From assembly GCF_900102075.1 (NCBI RefSeq), contig NZ_FNAV01000007.1, positions 1 through 64,000 on the forward strand: DNA of 64,000 nucleotides. Reading direction: 5' to 3'. Positions 26,002-33,794 of this stretch are shown piece by piece (the first letter of the stretch is position 1; every line of letters begins with the position of its first letter). Made by a program: the position numbers and the translations under genes. This stretch comes from Salipiger thiooxidans (lineage in GTDB: Bacteria > Pseudomonadota > Alphaproteobacteria > Rhodobacterales > Rhodobacteraceae). A model generated the notes under the pieces. The model saw only the letters and a program-made list of their open reading frames with translations. It was not told where the DNA came from and did no database searches.

Positions 26002-27108
26002 ATGGCCCCCAAAGAACTGAATGCGCTGGTCCTTCAAGGCGGCGGAGCACTGGGCGCCTATCAGGCCGGAGCGTTCTCTGCGCTCGACAAAGCCAGGTTC
26101 TCCTTCGACTGGGTCGCAGGTATTTCAATTGGCGCGATCAATGCCGCGCTCATCTGCGGCAACAGTCAGAAAGACCGCATCCCGGCTCTCGAAGCATTCT
26201 GGAACAGGATCACGACCACCCGGCCGGCTCTTGCGCCATTCTGGACCCTTGCCGGACGTCATGCGGTTTCCGAAATGGCCGCCGCCGAAGTCATGATGGC
26301 CGGGGCACCGGGCTTCTTCCGGCCCCGCTTCCCCAGCACAGTCTGGCCGCTCGGCCCGAAGCCTGCGCTGAGCATCTATGACACGTCCCCGCTTGAGGCG
26401 ACGCTGATCGAACTGGTGGATTTCGACCTTCTCAACGATCACGGCCCGCGTCTCAGCATCGGGGCGACCGATGTGGAAACCGGCAACTTCACCTATTTCG
26501 ACAGCCGCACCACCCGCATCGACGTCCGGCACATTATGGCGAGCGGAGCCCTGCCGCCGGGCTTCCCGCCGGTCGAGATCGACGGGCGGTATTACTGGGA
26601 TGGCGGCCTCGTGTCGAACACGCCGCTCCAATACGTCATGGAGCAGGCGGAAGGCGACCAACCGCTCTGTGTCCTGCAGATCGACCTCTTCAATGCCAGG
26701 GGCACCGTGCCGACCGATGTGCTGGACGTGCAGCAGCGCGAGAAGGACATCCGCTATTCGAGCCGCACCCGGCTGACCACCGACCGTTACCGCGAATTGC
26801 ACGCACTTCGCGTGGCGGCCGATCGGCTGGCGGCGAAGCTGCCTGAAGATCTCAGGGATGATGAGGACCTTGCGCTGTTACGCGCCGCAGGCCCCTCCTG
26901 CCCTGTCACGCTTGTCCACCTGATCCACCGCAAGGAAGGGTTCGAGGGCAGCGGCAAGGACTACGAATTCTCACGTCAGTCGATGTCGGACCATTGGGCC
27001 GCAGGCCAGAAGGACGTCACGCGGACACTCACTCATCCCTCATGGACATCCCGCGTTGTCGGGACCGACGGCCTGCAGGTCTTCGATCTTGGAACGCAAG
27101 GAAAATAA
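26002..27108 (+). CDS. Patatin-like phospholipase with DUF3734-type C-terminus
   Basis: The 368-residue hydrolase has the oxyanion loop [13 protein letters not shown] at about 12-24, the nucleophile elbow GISIG near 40 (serine nucleophile) and the catalytic aspartate in DGGLVSN near 210, so the Ser-Asp dyad is complete. A C-terminal region with [16 protein letters not shown] and HLIHRKEG matches the DUF3734-type extension. Members act on phospholipids or storage lipids. It leads an operon with acetoacetate decarboxylase and 3-hydroxybutyrate dehydrogenase, a combination that points to polyhydroxybutyrate or lipid turnover. The ATG at 26002 follows GAAGGAAC. Confidence 0.9.
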   Translation: MAPKELNALVLQGGGALGAYQAGAFSALDKARFSFDWVAGISIGAINAALICGNSQKDRIPALEAFWNRITTTRPALAPFWTLAGRHAVSEMAAAEVMMAGAPGFFRPRFPSTVWPLGPKPALSIYDTSPLEATLIELVDFDLLNDHGPRLSIGATDVETGNFTYFDSRTTRIDVRHIMASGALPPGFPPVEIDGRYYWDGGLVSNTPLQYVMEQAEGDQPLCVLQIDLFNARGTVPTDVLDVQQREKDIRYSSRTRLTTDRYRELHALRVAADRLAAKLPEDLRDDEDLALLRAAGPSCPVTLVHLIHRKEGFEGSGKDYEFSRQSMSDHWAAGQKDVTRTLTHPSWTSRVVGTDGLQVFDLGTQGK

Positions 27109-27119
27109 GGAGTTTCGAC

Positions 27120-27866
27120 ATGAACAAGTCCGACCTCATCTCCACCGCCTTCGCAATGCCCCTCACCAGCCCGTCCTACCCCAAAGGGCCGTACAAGTTC
27201 GTGAATCGCGAGTTCCTCACGATCACCTACCGCACGGACATGGAGGCCCTGCGCCGCGTCGTGCCGGAGCCGCTGGAGATCCCCGAGCCGCTGGTGAAAT
27301 ACGAATTCATCCGCATGCCAGACAGCACCGGCTTCGGTGACTACACCGAAAGCGGTCAGGTGATCCCAGTGACCCTGGACGGTGTCGCGGGCGGCTACGT
27401 CCACTCGATGTTCCTCAACGATGACGCGCCCATCGCGGGCGGCCGCGAAATCTGGGGCTTCCCCAAAAAGCTCGCCGACCCGTCGCTGCGGGTAGAGAAA
27501 GACACGCTCGTCGGCACGCTCGACGTGGGCTCGGTCCGGGTTGCGACTGGAACGATGGGCTACAAGCACCGCGAGCTGGACCACGCGAAGGTGCTCAAGG
27601 GCTTCGACGCCCCGAATTTCATGCTCAAGATCATCCCGCATGTCGATTGCACGCCGCGCATCTGCGAGCTGGTCCGCTACTACACCATAGACGTGACGCT
27701 CAAAGGCGCCTGGGAAGGTCCGGCGGGGCTGGAGCTGCACCGACACGCACTGGCGCCCGTGGCCGATCTGCCGGTGCGCGAAGTCGTCTCGGCCGTCCAC
27801 CTGCTGACCGACCTGACGCTCGGGCTGGGGGAAGTCGTCCACGACTACCTCGCTCCGAAAGGATGA
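27120..27866 (+). CDS. Acetoacetate decarboxylase
   Basis: The 248-residue cytoplasmic protein has the family signature [15 protein letters not shown], in which the first lysine of PKK is the Schiff-base lysine next to a second lysine that lowers its pKa. The reaction turns acetoacetate into acetone and CO2 and consumes a proton. The gene starts 11 bp after the patatin gene with AAGGAG upstream. Together with 3-hydroxybutyrate dehydrogenase two genes on it can turn 3-hydroxybutyrate into acetone, which would drain PHB-derived carbon and acid. Confidence 0.92.
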   Translation: MNKSDLISTAFAMPLTSPSYPKGPYKFVNREFLTITYRTDMEALRRVVPEPLEIPEPLVKYEFIRMPDSTGFGDYTESGQVIPVTLDGVAGGYVHSMFLNDDAPIAGGREIWGFPKKLADPSLRVEKDTLVGTLDVGSVRVATGTMGYKHRELDHAKVLKGFDAPNFMLKIIPHVDCTPRICELVRYYTIDVTLKGAWEGPAGLELHRHALAPVADLPVREVVSAVHLLTDLTLGLGEVVHDYLAPKG

Positions 27867-27871
27867 ACACC

Positions 27872-28468
27872 ATGGCCATCGCGACGCGTCACACCATCGC
27901 CACCAGGCTGGTTCACGCAGGCTTGGCGCTTGCAGTCGTCACGCAGCTTTTCTCCAGCCTCGTGATGCAGCCCGAAGAGGACGGCCACGCGGGCAACCTT
28001 GCCTTCGAGATCCATGAATACGGCGGGCTGGCCGCCTTTGCCTTCATCGTGATCTTCTGGTTCGTGCTGACCGCGCGCCGCCGGGGCACGCCTGTGGGAA
28101 TGCTGTTCCCATGGTTTTCGGGCACGCGGCTCTTGGCGCTTCGGGACGACACCAAAAGGCACCTCGCCGCGTTGCGCCGGTTCCGGCTGCCGTCCCACAA
28201 CGGTGCCAGCCCCTTTGCCAGTGCCGTTCACGGATTGGGCATCCTGCTGATCACCGCGATGGCGGCATCGGGTGCGCTTTACTACGTCATCGGCGAGGGC
28301 AACCCCGACGCCGGCGGCTTGGTGGGCGTCGCGATGTCAATTCACAAAGCTCTGGCGAACCTCGCCTGGGCCTACCTGATCGGCCACGCCAGCCTGGCTC
28401 TGATCCAGCATCACTTCACCGAATTCAACCTGCGCGAAATGTGGTCCTTCCGCAGCGCGTCCAAATAA
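27872..28468 (+). CDS. Cytochrome b561 / b-type di-heme membrane protein
   Basis: The 198-residue protein has four transmembrane segments with histidines placed for two b hemes: HTIATRLVHAGLAL, FEIHEYGGL, AVHGLGILLITA, SIHKALANLAW and LIGHASLALIQHH. Such proteins pass electrons between quinol and periplasmic partners. Two in-frame ATGs compete: the one at 27863 overlaps the upstream stop but has its Shine-Dalgarno too close, while 27872 has AAAGG at proper spacing and is preferred. A quinone-linked cytochrome inside a ketone-body operon is unusual and might take electrons from a neighbouring oxidation step. Confidence 0.85.
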   Translation: MAIATRHTIATRLVHAGLALAVVTQLFSSLVMQPEEDGHAGNLAFEIHEYGGLAAFAFIVIFWFVLTARRRGTPVGMLFPWFSGTRLLALRDDTKRHLAALRRFRLPSHNGASPFASAVHGLGILLITAMAASGALYYVIGEGNPDAGGLVGVAMSIHKALANLAWAYLIGHASLALIQHHFTEFNLREMWSFRSASK

Positions 28469-28480
28469 GGAACCTGAACG

Positions 28481-29263
28481 ATGAACCTCAAAGACAAAGT
28501 CTGCATCATCACCGGCGCCGCCAGCGGAATCGGGCATGGGATCGCGAAACGCTACGTCGCCGACGGAGCGAAGGTCGTCATCGCCGACCTCAAGCTCGAC
28601 GCCGCCCAGAAGACCGCCGACGAGCTCTCCGCCGAAGGGCCGGGCGAAGCCATGGCGGTCGAGATGAACGTCACCGACGAGGCGCAGGTCAACGACGGCG
28701 TCGCCAAGGTCATCGAGACATGGGGCAAGATCGACGTGCTGGTGTCCAACGCGGGCGTGCAGATCGTCCACCCGCTCGAAGATTTCCCCTTCGATGACTG
28801 GAAGAAGCTTCTGTCGATCCACCTGGACGGCGCGTTTCTCACCTCGAAGGCTGTCATGCCGCATATGCAGAAGGCCGGCTCGGGCTCGATCATCTTCATG
28901 GGGTCGGTGCACTCGAAAGAAGCGAGCCCGCTCAAATCGGCCTACGTCACCGCCAAGCACGGTCTTCTCGGCCTTGCCCGCGTGATCTCCAAGGAAGGCG
29001 CCAAGCACGGCATCCGCGCCAACGTGATCTGCCCCGGCTTCGTCAAGACACCGCTCGTCGAAAAGCAGATCCCCGAACAGGCGCGCGACCTCGGCATCTC
29101 GGAAGAGGAGGTCGTCAACAAGATCATGCTGGGCGAGACCGTCGATCAGGAATTCACCACCATCGAGGACGTGGCCGAAGTCGCCCATGTCTTCGCCGCC
29201 TTCCCCACCAATGCCCTCACCGGCCAGTCGCTGGTCGTCAGCCACGGCTGGTACATGAACTGA
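28481..29263 (+). CDS. bdhA: 3-hydroxybutyrate dehydrogenase (SDR family)
   Basis: The 260-residue NAD-dependent enzyme has the Rossmann motif [15 protein letters not shown], the NAG motif [11 protein letters not shown], the catalytic serine in [16 protein letters not shown] with the Tyr-Lys pair, and the family-typical ending VSHGWYMN. It interconverts (R)-3-hydroxybutyrate and acetoacetate. The SDR length and ending favour 3-HBDH over other SDRs. It follows cytochrome b561 by 12 bp in the same operon as acetoacetate decarboxylase, which uses its product. Confidence 0.9.
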   Translation: MNLKDKVCIITGAASGIGHGIAKRYVADGAKVVIADLKLDAAQKTADELSAEGPGEAMAVEMNVTDEAQVNDGVAKVIETWGKIDVLVSNAGVQIVHPLEDFPFDDWKKLLSIHLDGAFLTSKAVMPHMQKAGSGSIIFMGSVHSKEASPLKSAYVTAKHGLLGLARVISKEGAKHGIRANVICPGFVKTPLVEKQIPEQARDLGISEEEVVNKIMLGETVDQEFTTIEDVAEVAHVFAAFPTNALTGQSLVVSHGWYMN

Positions 29264-29289
29264 CCCGCTGTCGAGAAAGGAATGATCCG

Positions 29290-29559
29290 ATGGAAAACCA
29301 AGACCTTCACGCCCGTCTGGACGCGCTAGGCAGGAAGATCCACGCCACGGAACAGAGGCTGCGCGAAAAGGCGCATCTCTATCACGACTCCACGCATCTG
29401 ACCGCGAAAGAGCTGAAGCAAAGCTATCGCAATCTTCAGGCCCGCCTGAACGGCGAGATCGCCGAAGCCGAGGCGCAGGGCCACCACGTGAGCGACCTCG
29501 AACGCTCCGTGCAGCAGTGGCTCGACAGCATCGACACCACCCACATCGGATCAAACTGA
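29290..29559 (+). CDS. Small coiled-coil protein of unknown function
   Basis: The 89-residue product is charged and predicted to be almost entirely helical, with heptad-like spacing in ALGRKIHATEQRLREKAHL and LQARLNGEIAEAEAQG. It has no signal peptide, cysteines or membrane segment. GAAAGGAATGATCCG precedes the ATG. It sits 26 bp after the 3-hydroxybutyrate dehydrogenase gene and shortly before stress-type DUF genes. The family is not recognised. Confidence 0.75.
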   Translation: MENQDLHARLDALGRKIHATEQRLREKAHLYHDSTHLTAKELKQSYRNLQARLNGEIAEAEAQGHHVSDLERSVQQWLDSIDTTHIGSN

Positions 29560-29591
29560 CAATCCTCCAAACCCTGAGAAAGGAGACCGCC

Positions 29592-30116
29592 ATGTCCGAA
29601 CTTATCGTCATCGGCTACGACACAGCCGAAAGAGCCGAGGAAGCCCGCGCAGACCTAATGAAAATGGCGCAGGAATACCTTGTCGACGTCGCCGATGCGG
29701 TTGTGGCCGTCGCAGACAGCGACGGCACCATCAAGCTGAACCAGATGGTCAACCTCTGGACCGCCGGGGCGACCGGCGGCGCGTTCTGGGGTCTGCTTGT
29801 CGGCATGATCTTCTTCAACCCGCTCCTGGGCGTCGCGGTTGGTGCCGGCGCCGGCGCGCTTTCGGGCGCCCTTACAGACTACGGTATCAACGACGACTTC
29901 ATGAAGGAGGTGGCCGGAATCCTGCAACCGGGTCAGGCCGCGCTGTTCATGATGATGCGGCGCGAAGCCTCTGACAAAGTCGTGGTGCGCCTCGGCGAAC
30001 ATGGCGGACGGGTGCTGCGCACCAACCTCGACACGGATGCCGAAAACCGTCTGCGGCGCGCCTTCGACGACGCGCACAAGGCGGAGGTGGGCGCATCCGC
30101 GCCTGAACAGGCATGA
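29592..30116 (+). CDS. DUF1269-family membrane-associated protein
   Basis: The 174-residue protein starts MSELIVIGYDTAERAEEARA (ferredoxin-like fold). It carries a central Gly/Ala-rich membrane hairpin (about 58-98, containing GATGGAFWGLLVGMIFFNPL and VGAGAGALSGALTDYG) and ends in a soluble domain with DKVVVRLGEHGGRVL. The glycine-zipper middle is typical of this family, which is often found with stress-induced genes. Its stop overlaps the DUF3096 start. Confidence 0.87.
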   Translation: MSELIVIGYDTAERAEEARADLMKMAQEYLVDVADAVVAVADSDGTIKLNQMVNLWTAGATGGAFWGLLVGMIFFNPLLGVAVGAGAGALSGALTDYGINDDFMKEVAGILQPGQAALFMMMRREASDKVVVRLGEHGGRVLRTNLDTDAENRLRRAFDDAHKAEVGASAPEQA

Positions 30117-30262
30117 CGACCGTGGTCTTCGTTCAGCCTCTTCTGGCGCTCATCGCGGGCATCCTGATCCTGATCGCTCCGAAGCTTCTGAACTATGTCA
30201 TCGCTGCCTATCTGATCCTTTTCGGACTGGCCGGGCTCTTTCCTCACCTCTTCGGCGCGTGA
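30113..30262 (+). CDS. DUF3096-type small membrane protein
   Basis: This 49-residue protein is short but convincing. The ATG overlaps the previous stop (ATGA), and two hydrophobic helices, PLLALIAGILILIAPKLLNY and VIAAYLILFGLAGLF, match the small DUF3096 family that I recognise by its pattern of LIAGILILI and LLNY. It is probably an inner-membrane stress peptide co-translated with the DUF1269 protein. Confidence 0.83.
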   Translation: MTTVVFVQPLLALIAGILILIAPKLLNYVIAAYLILFGLAGLFPHLFGA

Positions 30263-30281
30263 ACGCCAATCATCCAAGGCT

Positions 30282-30305
30282 GCGGACCCCTTCGCCGGGG
30301 TCCGC
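30282..30305 (+). terminator. Intercistronic hairpin between DUF3096 and emrA-like genes
   Basis: GCGGACCCC and GGGGTCCGC form a perfect 9-bp stem with the loop TTCGCC. No T-run follows, so it is more likely an attenuator or an mRNA-stability element than a full terminator. It lies in the 64 bp before the efflux genes and may set their lower or separate expression. Confidence 0.5.
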
Positions 30306-30326
30306 CCGGTTCCGACAGGTCTCCAC

Positions 30327-31331
30327 ATGAAACACCTCAAAGCCATCGTTCTCGTCGCCGCCATCGCCCTTGCGGGCGGCGGTCTTTGGGTCTGGTGGCA
30401 ACACGAACGGATCCATCCCTCGACCGATGACGCATACCTGAAGGCCAACGTGCTGACGATCGCGCCGCAGGTCGGCGGGCGCGTCTCCGAGGTGGCCGTC
30501 GCCGAGAACGCGCATGTGTCGGCCGGCGATCTGCTCTTCACGATCGACGCCGCCGAACTCGAGGCGACGGTTCGGTCGGCGCAGGCAAATCTTGATCGGG
30601 CCCGGCAGCAGACGACTGCGGCGATCACGGACCTCTCCGCGGCCTCGGCAAACGTCGACAGTGCGCGGGCCGCCCTGTCGGAAGCACAGGATGCCTACGG
30701 ACGGACAGAGAAACTCTTCACCATGGGCGACGTGCCACAGGCCGCGCGCGACCAGGCTGCCATGACGCGTGACCAGGCGCAGGCTGCATTCGACAGCGCA
30801 AATGCCGCGCTGGCGGCGTCGCGCGAGCAGGCCGGCGCGCCGGGTGACGACAACCCGGCCGTGCGCGCTGCAGAGGCGCAGCTCACGCTGGCGCAGATCA
30901 ATCTCAACCATGCCCGCGTAACGGCACCGGTGTCCGGCTGGATCGCCAACCTCGACGTCCGGCCCGGCGCGCTGGTGTCCCCGAACGCGCCGCTTTTCTC
31001 CCTCGTCGAAGACGGCGACTGGTGGATCGACGCGAACTTCAAGGAGACCGACCTCGAGCGACTGCGCCCCGGCCAGCCTGTGAACATCGACATCGACATG
31101 TATCCCGGCGTGACGCTGACCGGCACGCTGCAAAGCCTCGGCGCGGGCGCGGGCGCGGTGTTTTCCCTCCTGCCGCCGCAGAACGCGAGCGGCAACTGGG
31201 TGAAGGTCACGCAGCGTTTCCCCGTCCGCATCGCCATCGACACGAGACCGGACGACCCTGATCTGCAACTGCGCGTCGGCGCGAGCACGACCGTGACCGT
31301 CGACACCTCCGGACTGGACACGCGCAAATGA
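30327..31331 (+). CDS. HlyD/EmrA-family membrane-fusion protein
   Basis: The 334-residue periplasmic adaptor has one N-terminal membrane anchor (LKAIVLVAAIALAGGGLWVW). Biotinyl-lipoyl halves flank a long coiled-coil hairpin: STDDAYLKANVLTIAPQVGG with EVAVAENAHVSAGD, and VTAPVSGWIANLDVRPGALV. ANFKETDLERLRPGQPV and NWVKVTQRFPVRIAID, both typical of EmrA-type adaptors, follow. It links the inner-membrane pump encoded next (4-bp ATGA overlap) to an outer-membrane channel not encoded here. Confidence 0.92.
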   Translation: MKHLKAIVLVAAIALAGGGLWVWWQHERIHPSTDDAYLKANVLTIAPQVGGRVSEVAVAENAHVSAGDLLFTIDAAELEATVRSAQANLDRARQQTTAAITDLSAASANVDSARAALSEAQDAYGRTEKLFTMGDVPQAARDQAAMTRDQAQAAFDSANAALAASREQAGAPGDDNPAVRAAEAQLTLAQINLNHARVTAPVSGWIANLDVRPGALVSPNAPLFSLVEDGDWWIDANFKETDLERLRPGQPVNIDIDMYPGVTLTGTLQSLGAGAGAVFSLLPPQNASGNWVKVTQRFPVRIAIDTRPDDPDLQLRVGASTTVTVDTSGLDTRK

Positions 31332-32866
31332 CTGGAACGGCGGCGACCGGCACCCCCATCCGCGAGGGCGTCAAATGGACGATCGTGCTCGCCGTCGTGC
31401 TGACGGCGGTACTCGAGGTGCTCGACAGCACCATCGTCAACGTCGCCCTGCCGCAAATCCAGGCGGCCTTCGGGATCACCAACGACCAGACGGTCTGGAT
31501 CCTGACGAGTTACATCGTCGCCTCGGTCGTCGTCATGCCGCTCACCGGCTTTTTCGTCCGCATGGTCGGGCGGCGGCGGCTCATCATCTCGGCCATCACG
31601 GGTTTCGCCGCCTTCTCCGCGCTCTGCGGGCTGTCGTGGAGCGTCGAAGTCATGGTCGCCTGCCGCCTCGGCCAAGGCATCTTCGGCGCTTTCCTCATTC
31701 CGCTTTCGCAGTCCATCCTCTTCGACAGCTTCCCCAAAGAGAAGCGTGGCCAGGCGATGGCTTTCTTCGGCCTCGGCGTCGTTGTGGCCCCCGTGCTCGG
31801 GCCGACCATCGGCGCGCTCCTGACCGAGTATTTCTCGTGGCGGGCCGTGTTCTATGTGAACCTGCCCATTGCCGGTTTCGCGCTTGCGATGATGTCGGGC
31901 GAGCTGAAGTCCGAAGACACCAAGACGCTGAAGGTCGACTGGTCCGGGCTTGCGCTCATGGTCGGGGCAATCGCCTCGCTGCAACTGATGCTCGACCTTG
32001 GGGAAAGCCGGGACTGGTTCACATCTCACCTGATCCAGATCGCGGCCATTACGCTGGTCTGTTGCGGCATGGCGTTCGTGCTGCGCGGGATCGGGAGAGC
32101 CGACAACATCATCGACTTCTCGCTCTTCCGCGACCGCAGTTTCACCGGCGCGAATGTGGCGATCCTCGGCTTCGGGGTCGCAATGTTCGGCTCCATCGCG
32201 ATTCTGCCACTCTTCGTGCAGGGCCTGCTGGGCTACCCTGTTCTGGATGCCGGCATGCTGTTCATTCCACGCGGTATCGCGGCTGGCTTTTCGATGGTCC
32301 TGACCGGATCGGTCCTCGTCACGCGCTTCGATCCGCGCAAGCTGCTTGTTCTGGGACTTGTGCTGACCGGGACGGGCAACGTGCTGCTTGGGATGCTGAA
32401 CCTGAATGCCGGGTTCTGGGACCTCGCCCTGCCCGGCATCGTGTCTGGCCTCGGGATGGGCCTCTTCTTCGTGCCGATGTCCACGCTCGCGTTCCAGAAC
32501 ATCGGCCCGGAGAAACAGGACGAGGCCTCTGGGATCTACGGCGTCACCCGCTCGCTCGGGTCGTCGGTGGGTATCGCACTGGTGGGCTGGCAGGTGGCGA
32601 GCCGGATGCAGTTCCACTACGCGATGCTGGCCTCGGGGATCTCGCCCTTCGACGAGGCCGCACGCGCCTATCTTGCGCCCCTCGGGCTGACGCCAACCTC
32701 GGCTGAGGGCGCGGCGCAGATTGCCGGTCTCATTCGGCAGCAGGCAAGCCTGCTGGCGTTCCAGGATGCCTTCTGGCTGACCGGCGTGGCGGCGTTTCTG
32801 ATGCTCCCGGTGGTGCTGATCCTGCAAAGGCCCACGGCGGGGACCGACCCCGCAAAGGCTCATTGA
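31328..32866 (+). CDS. DHA2/EmrB-family MFS multidrug efflux pump
   Basis: The 512-residue protein has 14 predicted membrane helices and the DHA2 signature LEVLDSTIVNVALPQIQAAF, then WILTSYIVASVVVMPLTGFF and the motif-A-like VRMVGRRRLI. It expels lipophilic compounds using the proton gradient together with the overlapping adaptor. Its stop lies only 2 bp from the stop of the convergent cyoD, with no terminator in between, so the two operons can transcribe into each other. Confidence 0.93.
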   Translation: MTGTAATGTPIREGVKWTIVLAVVLTAVLEVLDSTIVNVALPQIQAAFGITNDQTVWILTSYIVASVVVMPLTGFFVRMVGRRRLIISAITGFAAFSALCGLSWSVEVMVACRLGQGIFGAFLIPLSQSILFDSFPKEKRGQAMAFFGLGVVVAPVLGPTIGALLTEYFSWRAVFYVNLPIAGFALAMMSGELKSEDTKTLKVDWSGLALMVGAIASLQLMLDLGESRDWFTSHLIQIAAITLVCCGMAFVLRGIGRADNIIDFSLFRDRSFTGANVAILGFGVAMFGSIAILPLFVQGLLGYPVLDAGMLFIPRGIAAGFSMVLTGSVLVTRFDPRKLLVLGLVLTGTGNVLLGMLNLNAGFWDLALPGIVSGLGMGLFFVPMSTLAFQNIGPEKQDEASGIYGVTRSLGSSVGIALVGWQVASRMQFHYAMLASGISPFDEAARAYLAPLGLTPTSAEGAAQIAGLIRQQASLLAFQDAFWLTGVAAFLMLPVVLILQRPTAGTDPAKAH

Positions 32867-32868
32867 AG

Positions 32869-33168
32869 CTACATCCGAGTGGCGAGGTTCCCCATGATCC
32901 AGAGCGTGCCAAACGCCATGATGGCGAGGAGCAGCACGGTGAAGAGGATCAGTTGCAGGTCTTCCCGCTTCTGACGCGACAGGTCGATATGCAGGAAGAA
33001 CCGCAGGTGGACTGCGATCTGCGCCACGGCAAGCACCGCGATGGTGATGGCGAGCGTCCTTCCCTGCATCAGGCCCCAGTGGACCAGCGCAAACGGGACA
33101 AGCGTCAGCGTCAGGGCCAGCCCGAAGCCTACGAGGTACATCCGCGTTTCACGTTGCCGATCGGTCAT
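32869..33168 (-). CDS. cyoD: Cytochrome o ubiquinol oxidase subunit IV
   Basis: The 99-residue protein with three hydrophobic helices matches CyoD, including LTLVPFALVHWG and VHLRFFLHIDLSRQKREDL, the latter strongly conserved. It assists assembly of the copper site in subunit I. It is the last gene of the cyo set and overlaps cyoC by 4 bp. Confidence 0.92.
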   Translation of the reverse strand: MTDRQRETRMYLVGFGLALTLTLVPFALVHWGLMQGRTLAITIAVLAVAQIAVHLRFFLHIDLSRQKREDLQLILFTVLLLAIMAFGTLWIMGNLATRM

Positions 33169-33794
33169 GGCATCAGCCCTCCAAGATAGACGATGGAAAA
33201 GACCGCGACCCAGATAAGATCGAGGCAGTGCCAGAAGAGACCCAGCCGCAGAAGGCGTGTCTTGACCGCCGGAACAAGGCCAAGCGTCGCCATCTGCGCC
33301 AGCATGACGACGATCCAGAGGCATCCGGCCGCCAAATGAAGCCCGTGAAGCGGCACCAGCCCCCAGAACGCCGACCAGTAGCCGCTCCGTTGCGGCACCG
33401 CACCGACCTCGATCATGTGGGCGAAGTCGCGCATCTCCAGCGTCAGGAAGCCGAGGCCGAGGAACAGGGACACCGCAAGCCATCGCGCGATGGCCCTGCG
33501 CCCGTCTTCGTGACGCAGCGCCAGCGTGGCAAAGCCGAAGGTCAGGCTGCTGGCGAGAAGGATGACGGTCTGCGCGAAGACGCTGCCAAGGTCGAAAGCC
33601 TCCGCCGGTCCGGTGCCGCCCGCCATCCCCATCGGGTTCGCAGCCGTCAGGTAGGATGCGAAGACCAGACCGAAGATCACCACATCGCTCATCAGGAATA
33701 TCCAGAACCCGAAGACGACCGCTTCGGCACCGCTGTGCGCCTTGCCGTGATGGTCGCCAAGGTTGAGTCCGGGATGAAGATTGCCGCCGCTCAT
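33165..33794 (-). CDS. cyoC: Cytochrome o ubiquinol oxidase subunit III
   Basis: The 209-residue membrane protein has five predicted helices with the subunit III pattern FGFWIFLMSDVVIFGLVFAS, the GPAEAFDLGSVFAQTVILLA loop, and HGLHLAAGCLWIVVML near 150-165. It stabilises subunit I and has no redox centre. Overlapping ATGA joints with cyoB and cyoD show one tightly coupled operon. Confidence 0.93.
   Translation of the reverse strand: MSGGNLHPGLNLGDHHGKAHSGAEAVVFGFWIFLMSDVVIFGLVFASYLTAANPMGMAGGTGPAEAFDLGSVFAQTVILLASSLTFGFATLALRHEDGRRAIARWLAVSLFLGLGFLTLEMRDFAHMIEVGAVPQRSGYWSAFWGLVPLHGLHLAAGCLWIVVMLAQMATLGLVPAVKTRLLRLGLFWHCLDLIWVAVFSIVYLGGLMP

Noticed and set aside
30695-32863. 722-codon minus-strand frame opposite the pump genes
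   Set aside because: Rich in Arg, His, Asp and Gln without domains; a typical shadow of a membrane-protein gene on the other strand.
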